From Deltaproteobacteria bacterium UBA6601 (lineage in GTDB: Bacteria; Myxococcota_A; UBA796; UBA9615), in contig DJIF01000015.1 in the NCBI GenBank assembly GCA_002433485.1, positions 101,317 to 107,086 on the forward strand: a stretch of 5,770 bases of DNA, read 5' to 3'. The translations under genes and the position numbers were made by a program. Position 1 is the first letter of the stretch, and the number at the start of each line of letters is the position of its first letter. Shown here piece by piece: positions 1 to 5,621 of the stretch. The notes beneath the pieces are model-generated. The model was not told where the DNA came from and did not search any database. It saw only the letters and a program-made list of their open reading frames with translations.

Positions 1-26
1 GGGTTCGAATCCCTCCCTCTCCGCCA
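1..26 (+). tRNA. 3' end of a tRNA, probably tRNA-Ser (partial)
   Basis: The window opens inside a tRNA. Visible are the T loop (TTCGAAT, 4-10) with GGG before it and CCCTC (11-15) after it as T-stem arms, the 3' acceptor strand CCTCTCC (16-22), the discriminator base G (23) and a genomically encoded CCA (24-26). The implied 5' acceptor strand is GGAGAGG. That, with a G discriminator, is the usual pattern of bacterial tRNA-Ser. The anticodon and variable arm lie outside the window, so the isoacceptor cannot be named. Confidence 0.85.
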
Positions 27-54
27 TTCTGACTGTTACCTGCTGAGGAGGCCG

Positions 55-1620
55 ATGGACTCCATCATCAGTGAAGCCGAAGTGCCAGCCTGGCCCCGAC
101 GCCCGCTAGCAAAAGAGGATGGCGATACACGGTCGCCCGACCCGAACCATGCACGCCGCTGGTGGTTACTGATTTTGCTGGCTATGGCCCTATCCCTTGG
201 GATGCGTCCCATTCCCTGGGCAGACTCTACCGGCGCGGTCTACGGCCCGATCTCTTTCCTCTGTGAAGGAAACTGGGATCTCGACGAGTTTCCCTTTCTC
301 TACGAACGCGAGCCGCACGGCGGTCTCATCCCCAGCTCCAGCTCACCGGCCCGCCCAAGCCCGGGGGGGGATCGAGTTCTCGCATTCACCGGGTTGGGGG
401 CTCCGCTGCTGGCCCTACCCGGGGCGATCCCCCCGCTGCTAGTGAGCAGTGCTCGCTCGGAGATCGGTGTGCTCAGGAGTCACCAACTGGTTGTGCTGCT
501 CTGCACCATCGCACTGCTCTGGCTCAGTCTACGAGCACTTGAAAGCTGGATGGAGCGGGCACCGCCGGCTTGGGTTCTACCGGCACTTTTCTTTGGCACC
601 GTGCTGTGGCCGCAGACCCGCCAGACCCTGTGGAGCAACCAGAGCACCATGCTCGGACTCGGCATCGTGCTCTGGATCAGCGCCTCGCACCGCACGGCCG
701 GACGTAGCCCTGGTTTCACTACAGGGGCCGCGCTCGGGCTGGCCATGGGCCATGCCCTGCTGTCGCGCCCGTCCTCCCTGCTCATCAGCCTGCCCCTGCT
801 TGTTGCTCTGGGCTGGATTCACCGTCACACACAGCTTCGCTGGCTGTGGTCTACAGCAGCGACCGCAGCCCCCCTGGTCGCGCTGTGGCTCTACGACAAC
901 CAGATCCACAGTGGCAGCCCCTGGGTTCCGCCCTTTGCAGTGGTCGGCGCGGACATAGCCCGAGTCCATGGGTTGGGAGAAGGAGCGCTTTCTGGACCGC
1001 CCCTGCCGGGACTGGCCGGGCTGCTGCTATCCCCATCTCGAGGGCTGCTGATCTTCAGCCCCTGGTTGCTAGCACTCAGTCCACAACTGCTGCGATCCAT
1101 CCGCAGCCCGGACCCGATCCGTGCAGCCCTGATCACCGGCATCACAACGACACTGCTGATCAACGCCAACTACACAGACTGGTGGGGCGGCGACTGCTGG
1201 GGGCCCAGACGGCTACAGGAGCTATTGCCTGGCCTGCTCATGCTCAGCCTACCCAAAGGAGATGAGCAGGACCCCTACCACGCCCCCCAAGGAGGGCGAC
1301 TGCTAGCCGTCCTGCTGACCATCAGTGTGCTGATCCAAGGGCTGGGCTTCTTCGTCTACGACTCAAGCTGGGATCTGGAGCGCGGCGCTGTGGTCAGCCC
1401 GGAGGGAGAGATCCATGCCACAGCAGATACAAGTCCGATGTGGGCGATTGGCGAGGGAGTGCTGTCCCACAGCCTGAACAAGCTGCTAGATGGCGAGCTG
1501 CAGTTCGGCTGGGAAAACCAAATCAGCCTGGCCGCCGGCTGGCGCTATCAACCCCAGTTACCGCCCTGCACGATTCTCAAGCAGGTAGACCGGTACCCAT
1601 CGGCCGAGCCGGCGCGCTGA
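55..1620 (+). CDS. Polytopic membrane protein, GT-C / family-39-like glycosyltransferase candidate
   Basis: This 521-residue protein probably transfers sugars from a lipid-linked donor on the outer face of the cytoplasmic membrane; that is inferred from its architecture. A charged cytoplasmic N-terminus (1-35) precedes about ten or eleven hydrophobic segments (around 36-50, 110-131, 143-160, 172-186, 198-211, 222-252, 264-281, 316-343, 356-370, 386-399, 414-433). A roughly 85-residue tail follows. The first outer loop holds DLDEF (75-79), placed where GT-C enzymes carry their acidic catalytic motif. Other family-like landmarks are LLALP (118-122), SRP (237-239), SPSRGLLIFSP (326-336) and NYTDWWGGDCWGPRRL (372-387). 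The ATG at 55 is chosen because AGGAGG (46-51) lies 3 bases upstream. The gene begins 28 bases after the tRNA and may share its transcription. Donor and acceptor are unknown, and a non-enzymatic GT-C-like protein is possible. Being a real gene is near certain; the function is moderate at best. Confidence 0.75.
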   Translation: MDSIISEAEVPAWPRRPLAKEDGDTRSPDPNHARRWWLLILLAMALSLGMRPIPWADSTGAVYGPISFLCEGNWDLDEFPFLYEREPHGGLIPSSSSPARPSPGGDRVLAFTGLGAPLLALPGAIPPLLVSSARSEIGVLRSHQLVVLLCTIALLWLSLRALESWMERAPPAWVLPALFFGTVLWPQTRQTLWSNQSTMLGLGIVLWISASHRTAGRSPGFTTGAALGLAMGHALLSRPSSLLISLPLLVALGWIHRHTQLRWLWSTAATAAPLVALWLYDNQIHSGSPWVPPFAVVGADIARVHGLGEGALSGPPLPGLAGLLLSPSRGLLIFSPWLLALSPQLLRSIRSPDPIRAALITGITTTLLINANYTDWWGGDCWGPRRLQELLPGLLMLSLPKGDEQDPYHAPQGGRLLAVLLTISVLIQGLGFFVYDSSWDLERGAVVSPEGEIHATADTSPMWAIGEGVLSHSLNKLLDGELQFGWENQISLAAGWRYQPQLPPCTILKQVDRYPSAEPAR

Positions 1621-1750
1621 CCCGCCAGGGTGACGACAAAACAGGGTAACGACCAGCGATACCAGCGCAGCTCAGCAACGACTAGTTTCTGCTACCCTTT
1701 GATCCCGTTCAAAACACCGGCTTGGCTCCGCGCCGCACCAGAGGACTGCA

Positions 1751-2257
1751 ATGAACCGTAGAGACTTCAACAAGATGATGCTGGCTGCCGTGGGTGGCGT
1801 ATTGGCAGGCGCGCAGCAGGCCCGAGCCCACCACCTGGACGACGCAATCGCTACCAAGAGCGAAAAAGACGGCCACGCTTGTAAGGGCAAAAACTCCTGC
1901 AAGGGTAAGGGTGGCTGCAAGTCTGGAGACAACGGCTGCAAGGGTAAGAACTCCTGCAAGGGTAAGGGCGGCTGCGGCACCAGTCATTGCGGTGGACACA
2001 GCTGCGGCGGCAAGAATGACTGCAAGGGCAAGGGAGGCTGCAAGTCCGGAGACAACGGCTGCAAGGGTAAGAACTCCTGCAAGGGCAAGGGCGGCTGCGG
2101 TACCAAGGGGGCACACTGTGGAACCCACGAATGTGCTGGCAAGAATGATTGCAAGGGTCAGGGAGGCTGCGGTTCCGGCGACAAGGGCTGCAAGGGCAAG
2201 AACACCTGCAAGGGCAAGGGCGGCTGCAAGGGCTACGGCTCCTGCAAGGGCAAGTAA
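1751..2257 (+). CDS. Cys/Lys/Gly-repeat precursor peptide with Tat signal, bufferin/HvfA-like MNIO substrate
   Basis: This 168-residue protein is the probable substrate of the two downstream enzymes. Residues 1-26 look like a twin-arginine signal: NRRDFNK (2-8) resembles the SRRxFLK consensus, a hydrophobic stretch (10-20) follows, and AxA (24-26, ARA) suggests cleavage before H27. The mature part has 21 Cys (from C44 to C165), mostly 5 residues apart. Six copies of a 13-residue unit start at 44, 63, 85, 104, 128 and 147, with prototype CKGKNSCKGKGGC. Two spacers carry HCGxHxC (79-85, 122-128). AGAGGA (1740-1745) sits 5 bases before the ATG. Precursors beside DUF692/DUF2063 genes are known to be RiPPs in which Cys residues are oxidised to metal-binding heterocycles. 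Copper buffering or sequestration is therefore the best inference. The unmodified protein could alternatively be a metallothionein-like chelator. I saw no convincing promoter in the 130 bases upstream. Confidence 0.85.
   Translation: MNRRDFNKMMLAAVGGVLAGAQQARAHHLDDAIATKSEKDGHACKGKNSCKGKGGCKSGDNGCKGKNSCKGKGGCGTSHCGGHSCGGKNDCKGKGGCKSGDNGCKGKNSCKGKGGCGTKGAHCGTHECAGKNDCKGQGGCGSGDKGCKGKNTCKGKGGCKGYGSCKGK
1919..2170 (+). repeat. Internal tandem duplication in the precursor gene (two units of 123 and 129 bases)
   Basis: Unit A (1919-2041, residues 57-97) and unit B (2042-2170, residues 98-140) have the same order: KSGDNG, a CKGKNSCKGKGGC block, an HCGxHxC spacer, then a C(G/A)GKND-CKG(K/Q)GGC block. 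The first 59 bases of each (1919-1977 and 2042-2100) differ at only two positions, both synonymous. The spacer halves have diverged and unit B has gained two codons. This looks like a fairly recent duplication that lengthened the Cys array, followed by change in the spacer. Confidence 0.85.
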
Positions 2258-2270
2258 TCCTGGCCCATCC

Positions 2271-2285
2271 ACTCCACACTGGAGT
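2271..2285 (+). promoter_or_regulatory. Short perfect hairpin between precursor and MNIO genes
   Basis: ACTCCA (2271-2276) and TGGAGT (2280-2285) form a perfect 6-bp inverted repeat with a 3-base loop, 13 bases after the precursor stop codon. No T tract follows, so it is not a classical intrinsic terminator. It could act as a partial attenuator or as a 3' stabiliser of the precursor mRNA, either of which would favour the peptide over its enzymes. Its 3' arm also contains the only GGAG in the gap. A 6-bp stem can occur by chance, so the role is tentative. Confidence 0.35.
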
Positions 2286-2341
2286 CCCGCGCAGCGTTGT
2301 GCCGCGCCGGCCTTCTGCTTTGCGGTCACTGCGATAACGCC

Positions 2342-3232
2342 ATGAACAACCGCTGGCAGCTGCCCGACCTGGGCCTGGGCGTCGGACTGCGCACGCCACA
2401 CTTTGCCGATGCCCTTGAGGCAGACGGTGAGATCGGCTGGCTGGAGATCATCTCAGAGAACTTCATGGACACCGGAGGGCGGCCTCTCTACGTCCTGGAT
2501 GAGCTCGCTGAGCGGCACCCCATCGTCATGCATGGCGTCTCCCTATCCATCGGCGGCACTGACCCCTTGGACTTCAACTACCTGAGCCGACTCAAGGGAC
2601 TGGCCGATCGCATTAAGGCGCAATGGGTTGGGGACCACATTTGCTGGACTGGAGTTGCTGGCCGCAACGGCCACGACCTCTACCCGATGCCCTATACCGA
2701 AGAGAGCCTCAAGCTGATGGTGGAGCGGGTTCGAATCGTGCAGGACCACCTGGAGCGACCGTTGGTCCTTGAGAATCCCTCCACCTACCTGCAGTTCACT
2801 GAGAGCACAATTCCTGAACAGGATTTCATCGCTGAGCTCGCCCAACAGGCCGACTGCGCCTTACTGCTTGACGTCAACAATGTGTACGTGACCTGCCGCA
2901 ACCATGGCCTTAGTGCCCGGGAGTACCTTGCAGCGCTGCCCTATGAGCGAGTAGTGCAGATCCATCTGGCCGGGCACACCGACAAGGGCGACCACTGCAT
3001 CGACACGCATGATGGCGAGGTCTGCGATGCCGTCTGGGAACTGTACGGCCAGGTCATCGCCGCAGCGGGAAACATCTCAACCCTGCTGGAATGGGACGAC
3101 TCCATCCCCAGCTGGGAGGAACTCCTGCATGAGATCGGCAAGGCCAACTACTATCGACAACAGCAGGCTCCTAACACCACCCCAAAGGAAGCGCGGCACA
3201 GCACCGGCCCGCCTCGCCAGCATGTCGACTGA
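2342..3232 (+). CDS. DUF692 / MNIO family multinuclear non-heme iron oxidase (MbnB/HvfB/BufB-like)
   Basis: This 296-residue enzyme probably modifies Cys residues of the upstream precursor in the cytoplasm. The family uses a bi- or tri-iron centre and O2 to turn Cys into oxazolone/thioamide or thiooxazole-type groups. Family motifs run in order: GLGVGLR (11-17), WLEIISENF (33-41), MHGVSLSIG (63-71), GDHICW (97-102), LENPSTYLQF (143-152), LLLDVNNVYV (174-183), QIHLAGH (206-212), DTHDGEV (221-227) and LLEWDDSIP (248-256). These supply the expected metal ligands (H64, H99, E144, D177/N180, H208, H212, H223, E250 as candidates). The length is normal and nothing looks broken. The ATG at 2342 is preferred because family similarity starts a few residues later. 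An in-frame TTG at 2297 would add 15 residues, three of them Cys, and has only a distant GGAG. No good ribosome site precedes 2342. The exact chemistry cannot be read from the sequence. Confidence 0.93.
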   Translation: MNNRWQLPDLGLGVGLRTPHFADALEADGEIGWLEIISENFMDTGGRPLYVLDELAERHPIVMHGVSLSIGGTDPLDFNYLSRLKGLADRIKAQWVGDHICWTGVAGRNGHDLYPMPYTEESLKLMVERVRIVQDHLERPLVLENPSTYLQFTESTIPEQDFIAELAQQADCALLLDVNNVYVTCRNHGLSAREYLAALPYERVVQIHLAGHTDKGDHCIDTHDGEVCDAVWELYGQVIAAAGNISTLLEWDDSIPSWEELLHEIGKANYYRQQQAPNTTPKEARHSTGPPRQHVD

Positions 3233-4070
3233 AGCCGCACGAACCCGCGCCCTACAGCGCTGGATGCTGGAAGTGGTCAGCCACTTTGAGGGCATCGAGC
3301 AGGGCATCAAGTCAGCCAGCGGCCTGCACCCGGTTGGTGACGCAGCCCTGGAAGCCATCGTTCCAGGAAACGACCGACTCAGTGGCCGCGAGCAGCTCCA
3401 GATCTACGCCTATATGTACTTCGCAAGGCTCATCGAAGTGATGGAGCAGGAATACCCCAGCGTGCAGGAACTGCTGGGGGCAGAACGATTCGCCCAACTG
3501 GCTCGCCAGTACCTCTCTGAACAGCCCAGCGCTCACTACAACCTGGCGCGGCTCAGCAGCGGCTTCCCGAACTTTCTGATAGGGCAGAGAGACCGCGAGC
3601 GACTGGCTCCATTCGCGGCGGCCCTGGCCCAGGTCGAGCGGGCCATGGAAGAGCTGGTGGACGAAGAAGAGCAGCAGCCCCTCGAGCACAAGCACCTCGC
3701 TGCTCTCCCCATCGAACAATGGCAGGACGCTCGCCTGAAGCCCATCGCGGCGCTGCGACTGTTGCGGATAGAGTACCCGGTAAACGAATTCATGAACGCC
3801 CTTCAGCAGGGTCATTCCCCCAAGGTGCCGCAGCCTTGCCCAACCCTTATGTGCGTTCGCCGGCAACAGTTTCAGTGCTACCGCGAGGAGTTATTCCCGG
3901 AGCAGTTCTCGCTGCTCCAAAGCCTCCAGCAGGGCGCAAGCCTGGGACAAGCGATCGAGACGGCTGCCAGCGTGGAGAACGCCGATCCCGCCCGTATGAT
4001 GAAACAGCTCGGCAGCTGGTTTGAAGCCTGGTCCAGCAAAGGGATGTTCAGCACATTGCAGCAGAGCTGA
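3222..4070 (+). CDS. DUF2063 family partner protein (HvfC/BufC/MbnC-like)
   Basis: This 282-residue protein probably recognises the precursor and forms a complex with the DUF692 enzyme, as MbnC does with MbnB. The N-terminal helical DUF2063 part is recognisable by LSGREQLQIYAYMYFARL (53-70), EYPSVQELLGAERFAQLARQ (77-96) and FPNFL (115-119). The second half has features typical of the C-terminal domain: LLRIEYPV (180-187), the VRRQQFQCYRE stretch (212-222), LLQSLQQGASLGQAI (231-245) and a closing WFEAWSSKGMF (266-276). The chosen ATG overlaps the end of the MNIO gene by 11 bases and has no Shine-Dalgarno sequence. Translation is therefore probably coupled to the upstream gene. The reading frame stays open further upstream (to 3009), but that part lies inside the MNIO gene and reads as non-homologous sequence. 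DUF2063 proteins are sometimes annotated as putative DNA-binding; a transcriptional role is not supported by this context. Confidence 0.9.
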   Translation: MSTEAARTRALQRWMLEVVSHFEGIEQGIKSASGLHPVGDAALEAIVPGNDRLSGREQLQIYAYMYFARLIEVMEQEYPSVQELLGAERFAQLARQYLSEQPSAHYNLARLSSGFPNFLIGQRDRERLAPFAAALAQVERAMEELVDEEEQQPLEHKHLAALPIEQWQDARLKPIAALRLLRIEYPVNEFMNALQQGHSPKVPQPCPTLMCVRRQQFQCYREELFPEQFSLLQSLQQGASLGQAIETAASVENADPARMMKQLGSWFEAWSSKGMFSTLQQS

Positions 4071-4096
4071 GGAGAGGCCAGAACCGGCCCGAGCAA

Positions 4097-5386
4097 TCAC
4101 TTGGCTGCAGAGATTCGCTCGATCCCTCCCATATAGGGACGCAGAGCGTTGGGAATCACTACGCTTCCGTCCTCACTCTGATAATTCTCAAAGATCGCCA
4201 CCAGAGTTCTGCCCACCGCCAGACCAGAGCCATTCAGTGTATGCAGAAACTGCGGACGAGCCCCAGGCTCGGGACGGAAGCGCAAGCCAGCTCTGCGACT
4301 CTGGAAGTCCCGAAAGTTGCTGCAGCTTGAGATCTCTCGATAGGTCTCCTGGGCGGGCAACCAGACCTCCAGGTCATAGCACTTCCATGCACTGAAGCCG
4401 ATGTCTCCCGAACACAGGCTGACCACCCGATAGGGAAGCTCCAGCAGCTGCAGGACCCGCTCCGCATGTGCGGTGAGCGCCTCGTGGGCTGCCTCGCTGT
4501 CCTCGGGGCGGACCAGCTGCACCAACTCCACCTTCTCGAACTGATGTTGGCGAATCAGTCCTCGTGTATCGCGGCCATAGGACCCAGCTTCAGCCCGGAA
4601 GCAGGGAGTGTAGGCGCAATAACGGAGGGGCACCTGCGCAGCGCTGAGCAGTTCACCCGCATGCAGGTTCGTGACCGGAACCTCAGCAGTAGGAATGAGA
4701 TAATAGTTGTCGGGCTTATGCAGCCGAAACAGATCGTCGGCAAACTTTGGCAACTGACCGGTGCCGGTCAGCGCGCTGTCATTAACGATAAATGGCGGCA
4801 GCACTTCGGTGTAACCATGCTCCCCGGTGTGTAGATCCAACATGAATTGAACCAGTGCACGGTTCAAACGGGCAGCAGCTCCAAACAATGCGGTAAAGCG
4901 AGCGCCGGCGACCCGAGCGCCGCGCTCAAAGTCGAGCACGCCAAGTTGCTCTCCCAGGTCGTGATGATCCCGCACCTCAAACTCAAAGCTGCGCGGTTCA
5001 CCCCAGGTTCTGATCTCAACATTGGCCGACTCATCACGACCCAGCGGCACATCGGCAGCGACCAGATTAGGAATCTGAAGCAGCTCCTGGTCAATGGCCA
5101 CTTCCACGTCTCGCACTCGCGCCTCTCCGGCAGAGACCTGTTTGCCCAGCTCGGCCAGCTCAGACCGCAAGGCCTGCGCCTCATCACCGCGTCCGGCCTT
5201 GAACATGGCGCCAACCTCTTTGCTGCCAGCATTGCGTCTGGCCTGCAGCAGCTCCAGCTCGGCGAGCAGATCTCGCCGCTCAGAGAGCGCCTTGAGCAGC
5301 GCATCAAGGCTGAGTTCACTGCCGCGAGCGGCAAGGGCGGTGCGCACCAGCTCAGGGTTCTCTTCTACAAAGCGACGGTCCAGCAC
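4097..5386 (-). CDS. serS: Seryl-tRNA synthetase (class II)
   Basis: SerS charges tRNA-Ser with serine through seryl-adenylate in the cytoplasm. The 429 residues match the bacterial family length. An N-terminal helical hairpin (about 26-96, rich in Leu, Glu and Arg) is the coiled-coil arm that contacts the long variable arm of tRNA-Ser. Catalytic landmarks, numbered from the GTG, are TAEVP (233-237, serine binding), motif 2 from FRAEAGSYGRDTRG through RQHQFEKVE (263-287), and motif 3 GLAVGRTLVAIFENY (388-402) followed by LRPYMGG (415-421). The GTG at 5384-5386 is chosen over a TTG at 5396-5398. It gives the usual MLDRRFVEENP start, and GGAG lies 6 bases upstream of it. The gene converges on the DUF2063 gene with a 26-base gap. 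It looks intact and is probably the housekeeping copy. Confidence 0.97.
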   Translation of the reverse strand: MLDRRFVEENPELVRTALAARGSELSLDALLKALSERRDLLAELELLQARRNAGSKEVGAMFKAGRGDEAQALRSELAELGKQVSAGEARVRDVEVAIDQELLQIPNLVAADVPLGRDESANVEIRTWGEPRSFEFEVRDHHDLGEQLGVLDFERGARVAGARFTALFGAAARLNRALVQFMLDLHTGEHGYTEVLPPFIVNDSALTGTGQLPKFADDLFRLHKPDNYYLIPTAEVPVTNLHAGELLSAAQVPLRYCAYTPCFRAEAGSYGRDTRGLIRQHQFEKVELVQLVRPEDSEAAHEALTAHAERVLQLLELPYRVVSLCSGDIGFSAWKCYDLEVWLPAQETYREISSCSNFRDFQSRRAGLRFRPEPGARPQFLHTLNGSGLAVGRTLVAIFENYQSEDGSVVIPNALRPYMGGIERISAAK

Positions 5387-5392
5387 GACAAA

Positions 5393-5396
5393 CTCC
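5393..5396 (-). promoter_or_regulatory. Ribosome binding site that fixes the serS GTG start
   Basis: On the minus strand GGAG occupies 5396 down to 5393, with 6 bases before GTG (5386-5384). The alternative TTG start overlaps this GGAG and has no purine-rich site of its own at a suitable distance. This supports the 429-residue form of SerS. Confidence 0.7.
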
Positions 5397-5425
5397 AAAG
5401 TTGCCCGATGGGAACAAGATCAGCA

Positions 5426-5454
5426 GTCCTAGAGGGGCGAGAATGGGCTGTCAA
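5426..5454 (-). promoter_or_regulatory. Probable sigma-70-type promoter of serS
   Basis: On the minus strand a perfect -35 box TTGACA (5454-5449) is followed after exactly 17 bases by TAGGAC (5431-5426), which matches three of six -10 positions including the key second A. Transcription would begin near 5419, giving a leader of about 33 bases before the GTG. This fits the position of serS, but the weak -10 keeps confidence moderate. Confidence 0.5.
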
Positions 5455-5621
5455 GGCGCGCCAACAAGGCCTCACCGAACGCCCTCAGACGATGAGTGCC
5501 CTGATATTCCCTTGACTTTTTCATGACAGAACGCTTTCTAGCGGCACTGCTTGGGGGGAGCTTCAAGGTACCCCAGGTGTCCCGGCCCGCCCCGCTGCGG
5601 TCCACCCAGGAGGTACATCTG

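Noticed and set aside
1643..1698. AGGGTA ... TACCCT inverted repeat before the precursor gene
   Set aside because: A 44-base loop and only 6 bp of pairing make neither a terminator nor an operator convincing.
1709..2401. Long minus-strand open frame (230 codons) opposite the precursor gene, with others in alternative frames
   Set aside because: Alanine/leucine/valine-rich repetitive translation is the mirror of the GC-rich Cys/Gly/Lys repeat. The plus frame has a ribosome site, a Tat signal and a coherent Cys pattern.
2727..2737. Eleven-base match (GGGTTCGAATC) to the tRNA T arm at 1-11, a possible att site or tRNA remnant
   Set aside because: It lies inside the intact MNIO gene, codes in frame (R-V-R-I), and there is no integrase or acceptor-stem sequence; coincidence is sufficient.
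4077..4090. GGCC...GGCC 4-bp stem as terminator between the DUF2063 gene and serS
   Set aside because: The stem is only 4 bp and no T tract follows on either strand.
1..5386. tRNA-Ser and serS as a functional serine-charging cluster
   Set aside because: They are about 4 kb apart, oppositely oriented and separated by unrelated genes.
4847..5515. Plus-strand open frame (222 codons) opposite serS
   Set aside because: It is fully antisense to a clear serS gene, has no recognisable motifs and extends through the serS promoter region.
5429..5524. Minus-strand 31-codon frame beginning MKKSREYQG upstream of serS
   Set aside because: There is no ribosome site before the ATG, it overlaps the likely serS promoter, and it is too short to support without homologues.
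5512..5540. TTGACT on the plus strand as -35 box for the lipoprotein gene
   Set aside because: No reasonable -10 box occurs 16-19 bases downstream (TTTCTA region matches poorly).
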